64,000 nucleotides of DNA from Oasisia sp. SBJ-2009 (taxonomy: Eukaryota > Annelida > Polychaeta > Sabellida > Siboglinidae), in contig OZ024857.1 of the NCBI GenBank assembly GCA_964017155.1, positions 35,175,241-35,239,240 on the forward strand, written 5' to 3'. This document shows, one piece after another, positions 1 through 14,100 of the stretch. The notes beneath the pieces were generated by a model. It had not been told where the DNA came from. It worked only from the letters and a program-made list of their open reading frames with translations, and ran no database searches. Positions within the stretch are counted from its first letter, which is position 1; each line of letters begins with the position of its first letter. A program made the translations under genes and the position numbers.

Positions 1-935
1 CCACAAAATTTGTATTTTTTCACCACTTGTCTATTAATAAAACATTTCTGTAACTTTTATTCAAATGTTGCATAGATTTATCTTAGGGTAGTGTCATTGT
101 ATACAAGAAATTTCATAATTAATTTAACATTTCTAAGGGCAGCTCAGGGCCTCCCAAAAAGCTACATGTCCACATTTTGCCTGTGTGTACCCAGATGGGC
201 TGAGAGACAATATGTGTATATTTCAGACTTCTCTCACCACCTCAACTCTGAAAGCTGGGTTGCTTGCCATGAACCATGGCGGATTAAAAATTGACAATAG
301 TTGTATATTAGAAAGTGCTCCAGCACCACACTGTGAAGGCGAAAGTGGCGTGCCTGGAAAGCCTGGCTATTTGTATCCCGTCAGTCAGCGTTCTGTCAAC
401 AACCATGTTTAACTCGACAGTTAGTTAGTTTTTTTTCTTCAAAGCTTTATATTGGTGTGACTGCAGTATCTATTAGCTGAATATATGTTGTCACCTGTAA
501 GTGACAAACATAGAAAATGACCAATCTGGACAACTACAATAGTATATCTTACATTTTATTGATATTAACTGCATTCTGATCACTGAGCGAACTGAATGAA
601 ATGGAAGTAGATAACTCCATCTTGACCACTAATGACCTGTTGTTGCGTTCACACATTTTGGCTGTGTTTCTGGTAAGTTCATATGAATAACCAGAGAAAA
701 TGTCACTTAGGTGATTACGATGAAGAATCTAGGCAGTTACTGTGATTTACCAATATACATACAATACCAACTGACAACATAGACCAAAGGACTTTATTAC
801 CTCTTGTCTCATTGTACATGAGTGATTAATAATAATTTGTATGCATGTTAGAACTGCACCAGTGTTGAGGGTTAGACAATGATGAGCTGTGCATGCATGT
901 GTGCTGTCAGTCTACTTCTCATCTCTTTCTATCAG
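1..935. other. Non-coding sequence upstream of the first recognised exon
   Basis: No exon is recognisable here. It is probably an intron of the TBC1D9-like gene, because the first exon seen (936) starts at a splice acceptor and encodes an internal part of the protein. Bases about 40-180 resemble about 1,775-1,990 (shared words such as cttagggt..tgtcattgt..acaagaaat), so an old dispersed repeat is likely. Confidence 0.5.
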
Positions 936-1030
936 ATGAACTTCCTCCTGGCTCAGCTGCCGGACCGCGCACTCATCCTCGAGAAGATCTCCTTGTTCCT
1001 CTCCCAACAGAACATCACAACTCAACCCAG
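936..1030 (+). CDS. TBC1D9: TBC1D9-like exon a (internal exon before the TBC domain)
   Basis: Acceptor tttctatcag precedes [18 protein letters not shown]; donor CAG|gtaact. The length of 95 nt leaves two bases (AG) that join the single leading base of the next exon. The content fits the helical linker between GRAM and TBC domains. The ATG is probably an internal Met, not a start, because a good acceptor immediately precedes it. Confidence 0.75.
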
Positions 1031-4000
1031 GTAACTAAAACACATCTGTTACCTCCTTGTAACATGCACGAGGCCCGAGGCACAAGGTTGTGTGTCACAC
1101 ACTATGATGGCAATTGCACATGTCAAATGCTGGTGTTTGTCCAAGTTAACCCTAGAACTGTTCACTAAATATTCTTTGTAGCATACTGTTCCACTAAAAA
1201 ATCAGAAATGCAGATAACAAATTTGCACAATTCAAAAATTGTTTTGTAGACACATGCATGTTAATTCACATATGTACATATAAGCCAGTCAAGGTGTGTT
1301 TTATGACCTGAAATAAACTCTACAAACATAGCCATTTTCATAATATTTATGATTTTTGAAAGTGAAGTGAAATGTGTACCCAGTCAAATTGGGTTTTACC
1401 CATCAAAATGATGGGTGGATGGGTTTCTGCATAAAGCTATGATGACATATTAGTTTAAGACTAAAGGAATGCCTTATAATAATACTATTCTAGTAACAAT
1501 ATCACATACTAAAATCATTGGGAAATTACTGTCAGAACTAGAACCAAATGAAATTATTAAAAATGTCATTTTGCTGCCCGATAAGGGATGTCCATCCTTC
1601 ATACAGTGACACAAATTTATCTTATGTGTTAGCTGCAAAACAAGACACAAAAATGAAACAAATCCAGTAAGAACTGTTGTTTTTTATGATTTTAGTCCTT
1701 TGTGTCAACGGTCCAAAGGACTTATGGTATCAGTGTGCCGTTAACTCCCATATCTCAGAAACTGTTGAAGATCTATTTTTCAAGTTTTGCATGGACGTTT
1801 CTTAGGGCACTGTCACTGTGCACAAGAAATGTAAATTTGACTTACTAATTTTTAAGCATCATCTTGGGCCTGAAAACTCGTACATTTAAAATGTTCCTAT
1901 TTTATTCAAAAACTGGTCTGTCGCTTTTCCTCTAATTTTCCATAGTCTTTGCTGAGGGTATATTCATTGTATGCAAACAATCGTAGTTCACTAGTCTTGT
2001 AAGGGTATCTCAGTGTCTAAAAAGTGAAAATTTCAAAATTCTGCCTGTTTCTGCCTGGGCCTTTAGCTGATCTCAGGACATGACCTCCAGCTATTACCTG
2101 TGCGTTCATGCTACTACAACTGACCCTCAACAGCACCAGTGAAGCTGGACACTCCCTGCCTCCTACTGTGCATAGTGCACCTTGATTAATTGCTCTATGG
2201 CAATAGTAGCAGGGGCTGTATCAATAACCCAGTTAATAATTCAGACACTTCACTATTGTCCGTGTCTGAATTATTCATCTATGGCATTGTCACCATGACC
2301 ATTAACATCAATATGTCATCAGCTAAACAAACAGCAAAATCATCCACACTTTGGTACTGGGTAGTGTTATTGTCTGATGGCTTTGTTGAGATCTCCTGTC
2401 TTTTATCACCTATATAAGTCATAAGGTAATTTACCTTTTGACCTTCTGGTTTAGGACCCATGAATGTAAAGTCAGTCGGTGATAATCCTAGTCACCCAGG
2501 TCATCCCCCGGTCAACCACAGTCAAGGATGCCGGTGTCGTGCGACATAGAATCAGTCGATCACCGATCTGCTGCAAAACTGTCAAAGTCATCTATCAGCA
2601 GATGGTCCTCTTTTTCTGCCGTCTTTCACATCAGAGTGTGCCTGGAGTTGCTGTACACATGATATCCATAGTTTTGTTTTATAAAAACAATGTTTTACGT
2701 TATTTTAGAGCTACTTCTAGACACCATAGAACATAACATGACTCATACTTAGGATGGCTGTGTGGTAACCCAATATAGGCTTGGGCACGGATTTTTCACT
2801 CAGATTAACCATATTGCTGCATGACTTACACATAGAAATATTAACCGTTGTGGAATACATTATGTTATCTCTTTGTACAGCGAATTTCGTTCTTGTTCCT
2901 CAAATATAACGCGTTCAGTAGCATTTTAAAACGACCCCCTACTCAACAAAAATCGGCCTGTTGCGACATGCTGCCTGTGCTAAGATGCTATGTTGTTACG
3001 CTAGTGCGAGCGCCTCATCGCGTTTACCATCCGGGTGAAAATTTAAGCATAAAATAGGCTTTCTTCTCAAACGTTGCGCCGTGTCAATTTTTTACCAATT
3101 CAATCAGAATAAAGCTTATTTTAAAGACAAATTATTGCTCTATCGATTGGTGATACACACTACGCTGAATTAATAAGAAATCGTCCGCTAAAACGCAGCT
3201 AAACATGACAACTTATGTCATGGTCGTATTTCGTGAGCTGCGTCGCCATTCCGCATCAGATCGCGTAGTGTGTGGTACCATTCGATCCGGCGTGAAATTT
3301 GTTATCCAGTACATATCATTTTATGAATATAACATTTTATTTGTGGGGGCGCATGCCTTTGAAAGATGGTAGTACTTTTTCCCAGAGTCGCTTATGTTAG
3401 TAATTTCTAAACATTACGGCACATAACGGCTACCAGTTGTCTCATGATCAACGTACTGCATTTTATTGATAATTTATAGCGAATAATTCGTCTATTTGCC
3501 TGTTGCTAAATCTAAGGGTTTGCCTTTGCAACGAAATAGGCAGACCTAGATATCAACATCACGGTGAGCGCCAGGACTAGTCGATCTTTGTTGTGAGGGG
3601 TGTCAAGGAAGCTGTCGAAGCTCGCCGTTTACTTGAGAAACGATCTTTATGAACATATTTTTCACGTGTTGTTTTACTCGTATTATAGATGAAAACTATT
3701 ACAACTGTATTGTCCACACAACAGTAATTGATACGAAATTCAGCATAATGCGCCGCTATTTCAGCTAGACCAACAACAAACATACGCCGCTGCAATGTCT
3801 GCGCCGTTGCGATAAAGCCGACTTTCTACTTGTATTCGCGCAATGGATTATTACATTTAGAATGCCTTTGAAATAGTATACAATAATTTTATTTAAAAAA
3901 AAAGCAGAGACAAGAAATAACAATTCTTGGAGACGAATTGATCGACCTAGCGTCGTAATTCTATAACATTATAGTTTTTATATCTTTTTGTGTTATTATA

Positions 4001-4202
4001 ATTACGTATGTTGTCAAATCATTTTGAAATTCATTCACCCACATGATGGAATGTATTTCCAATATTACATAAAACAATATTTGTTATTAAACTGATTAGT
4101 AGTTCAATTTAACACCAATTATTTTATTAATATATGTTATTATAATCTTATAATACTTTTATTACATTTGGTCATATATGACAACATATGTAATCAAATA
4201 AT

Positions 4203-4277
<75 letters not shown>

Positions 4278-5050
4278 GGAATATACTGCATGATCTTCAT
4301 CTGATCTAGACTTGGGCAAGGATTGTTCACTGAAATTAACCACATATCAGCTTGATCTACACATAATACTATTTATTTCTATGGAATAAAATTTATATAT
4401 TTGAAAGCGTCATTATGGTATCCCTTCATACACCAAATGTCGATGCCAATAGTCCACGATTACGAATTCAGTAGCATTTCAAAAATACCTACCAATCTAC
4501 GAAAAAACTGGCTGCTGCAACATGCTGCCAATGCTAAGTGAATGCATCCTTGCGCATAACATTAGGTCCAAAAATTAAGCGTAAAATAGGCTTTATTCAA
4601 AAACGTCGCGCGGTGTGAGTTTTTGACCAGTTCAATCAGAATAAAGTTTATTTTGAAGATAAAGAATTGTTCTACGTATTGGTGATACACATGTCAGTAA
4701 AGGCTGTCCAGAGAATAACAAGAACATATTTGGCCTGAACTCAGAACAACGAACACTCTCGAACAGATTTGAATATGATCAACATTGTAACAGATCAAAC
4801 CTTTTTGTATGTTAAACATTTTTAATAGTTGCACTTCTTTAATATGCAGTGACTATATTTTGTTCACTTTATGATAACAAGGTTTTTTGGAATAGGGCAA
4901 CCTATTTTCATTGTTTTCTCAGAATGCCGTTTTTATTGCAAGAACGTAAAGTTGCCACACTCTTGTGAAATAAATATTGGGCATAACTGCACCAAATTTT
5001 GCAACTCAGTATGCAATAGGCATATCCAATGCATGAGTAAAATCTATCTA

Positions 5051-5144
<94 letters not shown>

Positions 5145-8100
5145 ATGGTTTCTAAATTATAGATTAGTTAATTATGTCAAAATGTTACACAAAATAGAGA
5201 ATTTTAGAAGAACTCTTATTTCACGTAAACAACACAATTATATGATTGATGTGATAATCATGCAGTAGATATACATAACAACAATACCTGTGCTAAATTA
5301 AAAGTTTGTAACTTTATTACATGTTTGGGTAGAGCATAGCCAAAATATAAGTAATTCTCACTGTCATGGCGGCCATATTGGATATCTAATTTGCATAATT
5401 TATGCAAAAAATGAGAAATAGCTCAATTCTATTGAAAACTAGTTACATGCCAAATTTGGTTGATCTGTGTTGAAAAGTAAAGATTTTTGGTTGAATCTAT
5501 ACTACCTACCTTGAAGTTTTGACATTTTCCCCCGATGTAAACGGGGGAAAAAGTAAAACGTCATATAAAACCCAAACGACATGACATGGCTAAATGAAAC
5601 TTGTTTTACTATCCGAATATAATATGTATCTTTCACAAATTCATATTTTTATCGCTTTTAGTGACTTTTTTCAATTTTGTGCTTGTCTCTTGCCAAGTGT
5701 CAATTTGCTAAAAATAACATATTTCCACATTTTCAATATGGCATATCTCTGGAAATATTAGTCATACCACTCTAATAATTTATGTACATGTTGACCATGT
5801 TGTTGTCCTTGGATGCATGTAATATTGAGTTATTCTAGTAATAAGTTAAAAAAAGTTGTGTTAAGTCAAAAATTGCATTTTATAATAAATTCCTTGCCCA
5901 GGCCTACCCAATAGGGCGAAAACGAGGCTGGGGGCAGTTGGGGGCAGGAAGTCCATATTCTCCATGTTAACATATAGGACTTTGTTTTGTGTTTGGCTGT
6001 AATAATCAAACTGTTCCCAAATAGCGTATTTCAGTTATATTGTCCAAAGGATTATTACAGGCAGAAACAATGGAACACTTTGCCGGTGACAATGATCACG
6101 GAAATCGTGAATTTTAATTGTAATTGCTGTACACATTTTTCGCGCAGTAAAAAAGGCAAGTTCTTATATAGCACAGTCCTCAGGACCGTTCGAAGCGCTT
6201 TACACTTTACTTCCCTGACAGACCTGTTCACTCAGACACCATCTCGGCTTCTTTGGGAAGCATCCAGCCATATGCTACAATTAATGTGCAAAGGCTGCTC
6301 GTACACATATCCTATAGCCAGGTACTCATTTATTCAGCTGAGTGAACTGGAGTAACGTAGAGTGAAAAAACTTGCCCAAGGTTTTAACGCTGCAGCCAGG
6401 ATTCGAACCCGGGTTCTCGTAGTCGAGAGTCCGAAGCTGTACCCCTGAGCCACTGTGCACTACGCAGTACAGCCTGTTTGTGGCAAACGTATACATGTGT
6501 TATGATTATGTGCATTTAGGTAATTTGTCAGATATAAGTGCTTATCGAAACAACAACGTACAGCAATGTAAAATGCAAATCCCGTAAAAGACACTTACGG
6601 CCTAAAATCGTGTCCATTATCTGCACTACGTAAATCGCTATATTCTATGATAGTGTGGTAAACTCAATATTAAATCAGACATTTAAGATAAGAAAGGTAT
6701 AAAACAAGATATTTATGACCTGATTTTCCTAGTATTCCATCAGTCGGAAGCTACAACTGTCATCCATCATTAGAAAATATTATTCTTGTGTCCAGTCCCC
6801 AATCAGCTCCAGTCATGCAGAGTCTCGCCATGTATCGTGACCCACTTACAGACCCTATACCAGGGTTCGAATTTAGTGGGGGCCCGCTGACTGTATTCAG
6901 AGGAAAATTAACAACTATCCATTGATCTCTTGAAATGATCATTAGTATTTACTAATTAAGCTGCTACATAGGCTATGGCAATGATGTGTTTATGGCATGT
7001 GAATTGCGTTAAATAAAGTTATAATTACAATGCAACTTAAACGTGCATTTGTTGCATGACCCCCACTTTTTGTGTCGGGCCCCTAGATTTTGAAAAGTGG
7101 GGGCCCTGCTAGCCCCTACTCATTTTAGGCTAAATTCTAACCCTGCCCTATACGTTTATTGGTGGCTGACCTCTAGTAGTGTATACATGCGCGGTAGTAT
7201 TCATGCTGAATATTACAATCAGTATCACTGAATATCTCCCTTTGTTCTATGTTTGATATGAATAGTGGCTCCATGTTGTGAAATCAATGTGTGTTCAATT
7301 AACACTGGTAATGTTTAACAACAAAGCAACCAGTTGATTGACAAGTAAATTGGTGGTCAAAATCTCCACCATGTTCTCATGACATGACATTTTACATCCA
7401 GACAACATTAATAGGTGGGAAAGGGATATTCCATAATATGCCACTCCATGGTGAGATATATTGCCCATGCAAATTTGACGTTTGTGCATGTGGTGAGTTA
7501 AGTTGCCAATGGATGTTTTGGCAGCGTCATGAGCAGATGGCATATCTTTCCAAGGGCTCTAAGTTAAACATAATGTTGTTTCAAAACTGAAAATTATTAA
7601 TAACTGAGAAACCAAATCATGAATCCATTCAAAGAGACTTTGTGATGCCTTGTCATGATCAGCTGCAGTGACTCAGAGAGCGAAAGCCAACGTTCCTCAT
7701 CAGCAACACCAGAGGGCAGTCCAATGTCACAGCAGCCATTTGTTGTGATGTTCCAAGGTTTGGAGGAGAGAAATGAGGCAGAGAAAGCCACAGAGACAGC
7801 TTGGGAGAACCACTTCACTGAGTATGGCAGGTAACTAGAGGTTCACTTCACTGAGTATGGCAGGTAACTAGAGGTTCACTTCACTGAGTATGGCAGGTAA
7901 CTAGAGGTTCACTTCACTGAGTACAGCAGGTAACTAGAGATTCACTTCACTGAGTACAGCAGGTAACTAGAGATTCACTTCACTGAGTATGGCAGGTAAC
8001 TAGAGATTCACTTCACTGAGTACAGCAGGTAACTAGAGGTTCACTTCACTGAGTACAGCAGGTAACTAGAGGTTCACTTCACTGAGTACAGCAGGTAACT

Positions 8101-11100
8101 AGAGGATCACTTCACCGAGTATGGCAGGTAACTAGAGGTTCACTTCACTGAGTACAGCAGGTAACTAGAGGTTCACTTCACTGAGTACAGCAGGTAACTA
8201 GAGGTTCACTTCACTGAGTACAGCAGGTAACTAGAGGTTCACCTCACACTGGGCTTATGTTTGCATTGGTAATGTTTGGACCATTTGCTGTCTTGTACTA
8301 GCCCTTGTGTTTAATTAGCATGTGATACTGGGAGGGTGTGATTGTTATCTGCACAATTTAAGTAAATCTTTGAATCAGTCCCCTGGCAGCAGGTATTTCA
8401 CACAAGGCAGCAGGACAGGCCTAACTGACTTCCCATTTATCAGTTTCATCCACTGATTAATTTAGTGGGTAATGTTTGAACAGCAGCTTCATGGTCCAAG
8501 TTTTCTTGGTCACTAAACACAATTGCCTGTACAGCAATATTCCCATCAGTGTGAAAAATATCCTTTACAGCATCACAAAAATATCAAATGCTGCAGTTCC
8601 TTTTCAACCAGTTCCAGTTCAATTCAAAATCTTACAATTCTAGTTCAATTACTTTTGATCCAAATCTTTCAATTCCCACTCCAATTCCTGAATTGAATTT
8701 AAATTGAATTATCAGTTCCAATTGTTTTTGAATTTACCTCAGCCCTGCCTATGGGTGATGTTGTTTCTGGTCCAACTTTCCCTTTGGTGTTTTCGATCTG
8801 TGTATATATGTGGTGACCAAGCACTGAGACAAATGCAGCAGTAGATTTCTCGCACTGAAAAGCTGTTTCAAAACAACTCGGTTACTATGCAATGTACACT
8901 GCCAACATTCTTACAAACTACAGCTGGTTAGCTACACACCTGTGCTGTGTCGTTGGTTTATTGTGACAGACAGGTGAATGTGTTGTCAATATCGTGTGCT
9001 GTGTTGCCCTGTTGCAGGGGTATCAGCATGTACCGCACCCACACTCTGAATGAGTTGATTCAGAGGGGCGTGCCAACCAAATACCGCGGTGAAATCTGGA
9101 TGACCTTCTCAGGGGCCCTCAATGAGGTGGGTCAAGGGTGGGGTGACTTTTGGAAAAAGCAAATCTGAGTTTAAAATGTTTTCTAACTGTAAAATTATTC
9201 TTAATTAAAAATGCATTATTCGAAGTTAATGTTAAAGGTAATGATTTAACATTTTATAATTATAAAATTTAGTAAAATTAATTTAGTATCTTAGTAGTTT
9301 TACTTTTGGTTCTGAAAGGGCATAAATCAGTGCACAACACATCAACTTCTAGTTGACCAAGTGAACCCTCCCATCAATACCACAATGATGTGACATGTTG
9401 TGACACAGTATAGCAATGATGACATGATCTGAGTAGAATAACAACCCATGTGATTGTATCTATATAGATGGCGACTGAGCCTGGCTACTACTGGTCACTG
9501 GTGGGTCAGAGTGAGGGGCGGGACACTCTGGCTGCAGAGGAAATAGAGCGTGACCTTCACAGGTCCCTACCAGAGCATCCCGCCTTCCAGACGGAGCAGG
9601 GTATCGGAGCACTCCGGAGGGTGCTTACAGCCTATGCCTGGAGGAACCCTAACATAGGTGAGTCCTCATAGCCTATGCCCGAAGGGGTTTACCCCTGAAG
9701 GAACCCTAAGATGGGTGAGTCATCACAGCCTATGCCTGGAGGAACCCTAAGTTGGTGAGTCCTCACAGCCTATGCCTGAAGGGGTTTACCCCTGGAGGAA
9801 CCCTAAGATGGGTGAGTCATCACAGTCTATGTATGTAGGAACCCTAAGATGGGTGAGTCATCACAGTCTATGCCTGGAGGAACCCTAAGATGGGTGAGTC
9901 CTCACAGCCTATGCCTGGAGGAACCCTAAGATGGGTGAGTCATCACAGTCTATGCCTGGAGGAACCCTAAGATGGGTGAGTCCTCACAGCCTATGCCTTG
10001 AAGAACCCTAAGATGGGTGAGTCCTCACAGCCTATGCCTGAAGGAACCCTAAGGTGGGTGAGTCCTCACAGCCTATGCCTGAAGGAACCCTAAGATGGGT
10101 GAGTCCTCACAGCTTAACCCTAATGTGGGTTAATTATTACAACCTAGGTATGGAGAAACCCTAATATGGGTTAATCATTACAGCCTAGGTATGGAGAAAC
10201 CCTAATATGGGTTAATCAATACAGCCTAGGTATGGAGGACCCCTTATGTGGGTTAATCAATACAGCCTAGATATGGAGAAACCCTTATGTGGGTTAATCA
10301 ATACAGCCTAGGTATGGAGAAATCCTAATATGGGTTAATCATTACAGCCTAGGTATGGAGGACCCCTAATATGGGTTAATCATTATTACAGCCTAGGTAT
10401 GGAGGACCCCTAATATGGGTTAATCATTATTACAGCCTAGGTATGGAGGACCCCTAATATAGGAGAACAATTACAACTACAAATTATTTCAATATGTAAA
10501 TATACATTTCAAATCAAGTCGGTTCTTTATGCTCCATATTTATGCAAGTTATAAGGTAATTTATGTTGCACCTTGCTACACGATCAGAGGCCTTACAAGT
10601 TAATAGGTAACCACTTGGTAATACTCATCATAAACTGTCACTGGAATATATCATGTTACATTTTTGCAACAGATTATTGCCAGACCATGAGGATAATATG
10701 ACTGAATTACTATGTGTGTTTTACAGGTTACCAAAAACCCAGGAACATAGTAAGGAGTGTGTTACTGCTATACACAGTTATATGTTACTGCAAAGCCATG
10801 AACATACTAACAAGTATGTTACAGCAGTACATTGTTACAGGTTATTGAAAGCCATGAATATAGTAACAAGTGTGTTATGGCTGTACATTGTTACAGATTA
10901 TTGAAAGCCATGAATAAAGTAAGAAGTGTGTTAAGGCTGTACATTGTTATATGTTACTGAAAAGCCGAGGACATAAAACAAGTGTGTTATGGCTGTACGC
11001 TGTTACAGGTTATTGTCAGGCCATGAACATAGTGACAAGTGTGTTACTGCTATACACTGTTACAGGTTATTGTCAGGCCATGAACATAGTGACAAGTGTG

Positions 11101-14100
11101 TTACTGCTGTACACTGTTACAGGTTATTGTCAGGCCATGAACATAGTGACAAGTGTGTTACTGCTGTACACTGTTACAGGTTATTGTCAGGCCATGAACA
11201 TAGTGACAAGTGTGTTACTGCTGTACACTGTCACAGGTTATTGTCAGGCCATGAACATAGTGACAAGTGTGTTACTGCTGTACACTGTTACAGGTTATTG
11301 TCAGGCCATGAACATAGTGACAAGTGTGTTACTGCTGTACGTATCAGAGGAAGAAGCCTTCTGGCTCCTCACAGCAGTCTGTGAGCGAATGCTGCCAGAT
11401 TACTACAACACCAAAGTGGTTGGCGCCCTCATAGATCAAGGTATGTCACATGACTAGCATGTCAGTAGGGTCACTACGAGATGGCAGCACAGTGCATACA
11501 GTTACTGGGTTTACTGTACGCTAATGATTGTGAATTATGTCATAAATTCAATAATCTAAAAATCATATAATCCCTTTTGATGCAAGTTAGACTGAATAAT
11601 AGTACTGTTTGAGTACTTTGATAAAATATGTGGTAGTAAATTGTTGCAGAAGCAGGTTGATGAAACACAAGGAAAAATTTCTTATGACATCTTTTCATGT
11701 TAAGTTGGAAACATTGAGTGACTTCTGATTAATCTATCAAAGGTGATGTAACTACTTGTACAGGTGTGTTTGAGGAACTGGTCAAGGAATACCTGCCAAA
11801 TATGCACAAGAAGTTGTCAAGTCTTGGACTCATCAGCCTAATCTCCCTGTCCTGGTTCCTTACTCTCTTCCTCAGGTGAGTCATCTTCCCTCAATCCCTC
11901 TCTTGGTTTCTTCCTTTCTTCTTTTCCTCACGTAAAGTTACCTCGCTCAGTCCCTCACCTGGTTCCTTCCGTTCCCATCTTCCTAGGGTCAATTGTCCTC
12001 CCACAATCCCTTTCCCAGTTCCTCCTTTTCCTCTCTTCCTCAGTTGAATTGCCCTCCCGCAATCCCTCTCCTGGTTCCTTCCTTTCCTCTCTTCCTCATG
12101 TGAGTTGTCCTCCATAATTCCTTCTCATGATTCCCTTTCCCTCACTTTTTTCCTGAGGTGAGGTCCTTGTAGAATCACATTGTAGATTTGTCTAGTTTGA
12201 CATATTATTGGTTGAATCAGTGAAAGTCATATTTAACAGTTGTGTCAAAATGGAGCATCAATTTTCTTTGAAGTCTTCAATAATATTAGCCAGTTTTGTG
12301 GAAAATACAGTCATGCCTCATTATAATATGTCTGGATATAACACGTAACAGTTATAACACGGTCGGGTCATGACTCCCATTTTTTTGCCACCAGAAGAAA
12401 ATTGACGCAATAGCTAACTGTAATAACTCATTTTTTATGAAGTTGTTATGTTTGTAATAAATGTAATGGATACCTATAACAGTGCAAAGAATCGCTGCAT
12501 GTTCATTGGCATTATCATTCATTCACAGTGATTGCCTGGCTTCAATGGTACTAGTGTTTCACACCAATCTTTCATGTAACTAGTACTTTGATTTGCATGA
12601 TGTACTGCCATGTTTCTTAAATCGTTGAGAAACTGCTTTGATCATAAATGTAGCCGACCAATGGCAAAGGCAAAGTTGGAATACTATAAAAGTATGGTGT
12701 CAAATAACTCTGCTATGTCGCCTCAGGTATGGAAATGCAAGACAATTTATACACAAATATCCACCACTGTCTATAATCAGGTACTCATTCATACAGCTGA
12801 GTGCACTGGAGCATTGTAGAGTGAAAACAATTACCCAAGGCTTTACATGGCAGCACAAGGTTCAAACCCGGGTTCTCTTAGTTGAGACTGATGCTGTAGC
12901 CATTGCGCCACTGCTACTAAATGGATCCGGATTACCCCGTTCTCCCTTATCATGAAGCTTGACTGTAGTAAGATAAAACAGTTGATAAATAGTAGAAAGG
13001 CCATTGTGTTTGCAGTGTGATGCCTCTGGAGAGTGCTGTCAGCATCATGGACTGTTTCTTCTACAACGGAGCTAACGTAAGTGACTTCAGCCGTGTCATG
13101 TTACCAGGCAACTGGTCTCAGCAGGGTTTGTGTAGCTTTTATTTTTCTGGGTAGAAACAGCTAGCTGTACAGAATGGACTTCTGTAAAAACTAAACATGT
13201 GTTAAACATTTATCTGCCTTATGACTATGTAATATGTGTCTCTAAGACTACAATACCTACAATATGAATGACAGGTGTCTCTGTGTGACAGGTTTCTCTG
13301 TGTGAAAGGTGTCACTGTGACAGGTAACAGGAGTCTCTGTCACAGTTATACTATGTAACATGTGTGTGTCTGTCATAGGTGATCTTCCAAGTGTCTCTAT
13401 GTGATAGACGTGACATGTATCTATCTGTCATAGGTGATCTTGCAAGTGTCCCTGTATTATAGATGTGACATGTATCTATCTGTTGTGGGTAATCTTGTCG
13501 AAGGCTAAATTACCCTATTATCACCCACGATGCTAATCTGCTCAAAAATACTGTTAACTGACAAACTTTTAACTAAACTAATACCCAATATATGTCTAGT
13601 ACTACTTTATGAATAATCTTCACATAAGAATAATACTTATCAGTCAATATTTCCTCTTGTTTTTCAACTTTTATGCACCACCAAATTCAAACATCTGCTC
13701 CCGCCAATGTTCCCGCCAATAAACTCTCAGATGTGACATGTATCTATCTGGTGTAGGTGATCTTCCAAGTGTCTCTGTGTGATAGATGTGACATGTATCT
13801 ATCTGTTGTGGGTAATCTTCCAAGTGTCTCTATGTGATAGATGTGACATGTATCTATCTGATGTGGGTGATCTTCCAAGTGTCTCTATGTGATAGATGTG
13901 ACATGTATCTATCTGATGTGGGTGATCTTCCAAGTGTATCTTATGTGATAGATGTGACATGTATCTATCTGTTGTGGGTGATCTTCCAAGTGTCTCTATG
14001 TGATAGATGTGACATTTATCTATCTGGTGTAGGTGATCTTCCAAGTGTCTCTGTGTGATAGATGTGACATGTATCTATCTGTTGTAGGTGATCTTCCAAG

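Larger units (their letters stand above)
1031..7662. other. Large intron between exons a and b, repeat-filled
   Basis: No exon is recognised in 6.6 kb. It holds two copies of a roughly 400-bp dispersed repeat (2,772 and 4,303), (TA)n tracts, a (TCTA)n/(TA)n tract, a tRNA-derived SINE and a 285-bp hAT-type MITE. A small perfect hairpin (TTTCCCCCG..CGGGGGAAA) lies at about 5,527-5,552. Nothing else is interpretable. Confidence 0.6.

Noticed and set aside
893..1168. 91-codon ORF overlapping exon a
   Set aside because: Wrong frame; the frame giving [17 protein letters not shown] with flanking splice sites is the coding one.
6380..6462. Stand-alone tRNA gene
   Set aside because: Only box A and box B match; it is the head of a SINE with a 240-bp body and a target duplication.
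10989..11384. Second ORF (131 codons) through the exon e array
   Set aside because: It is the alternate frame of the array; only the frame reading YCQAMNIV continues into the conserved exon.
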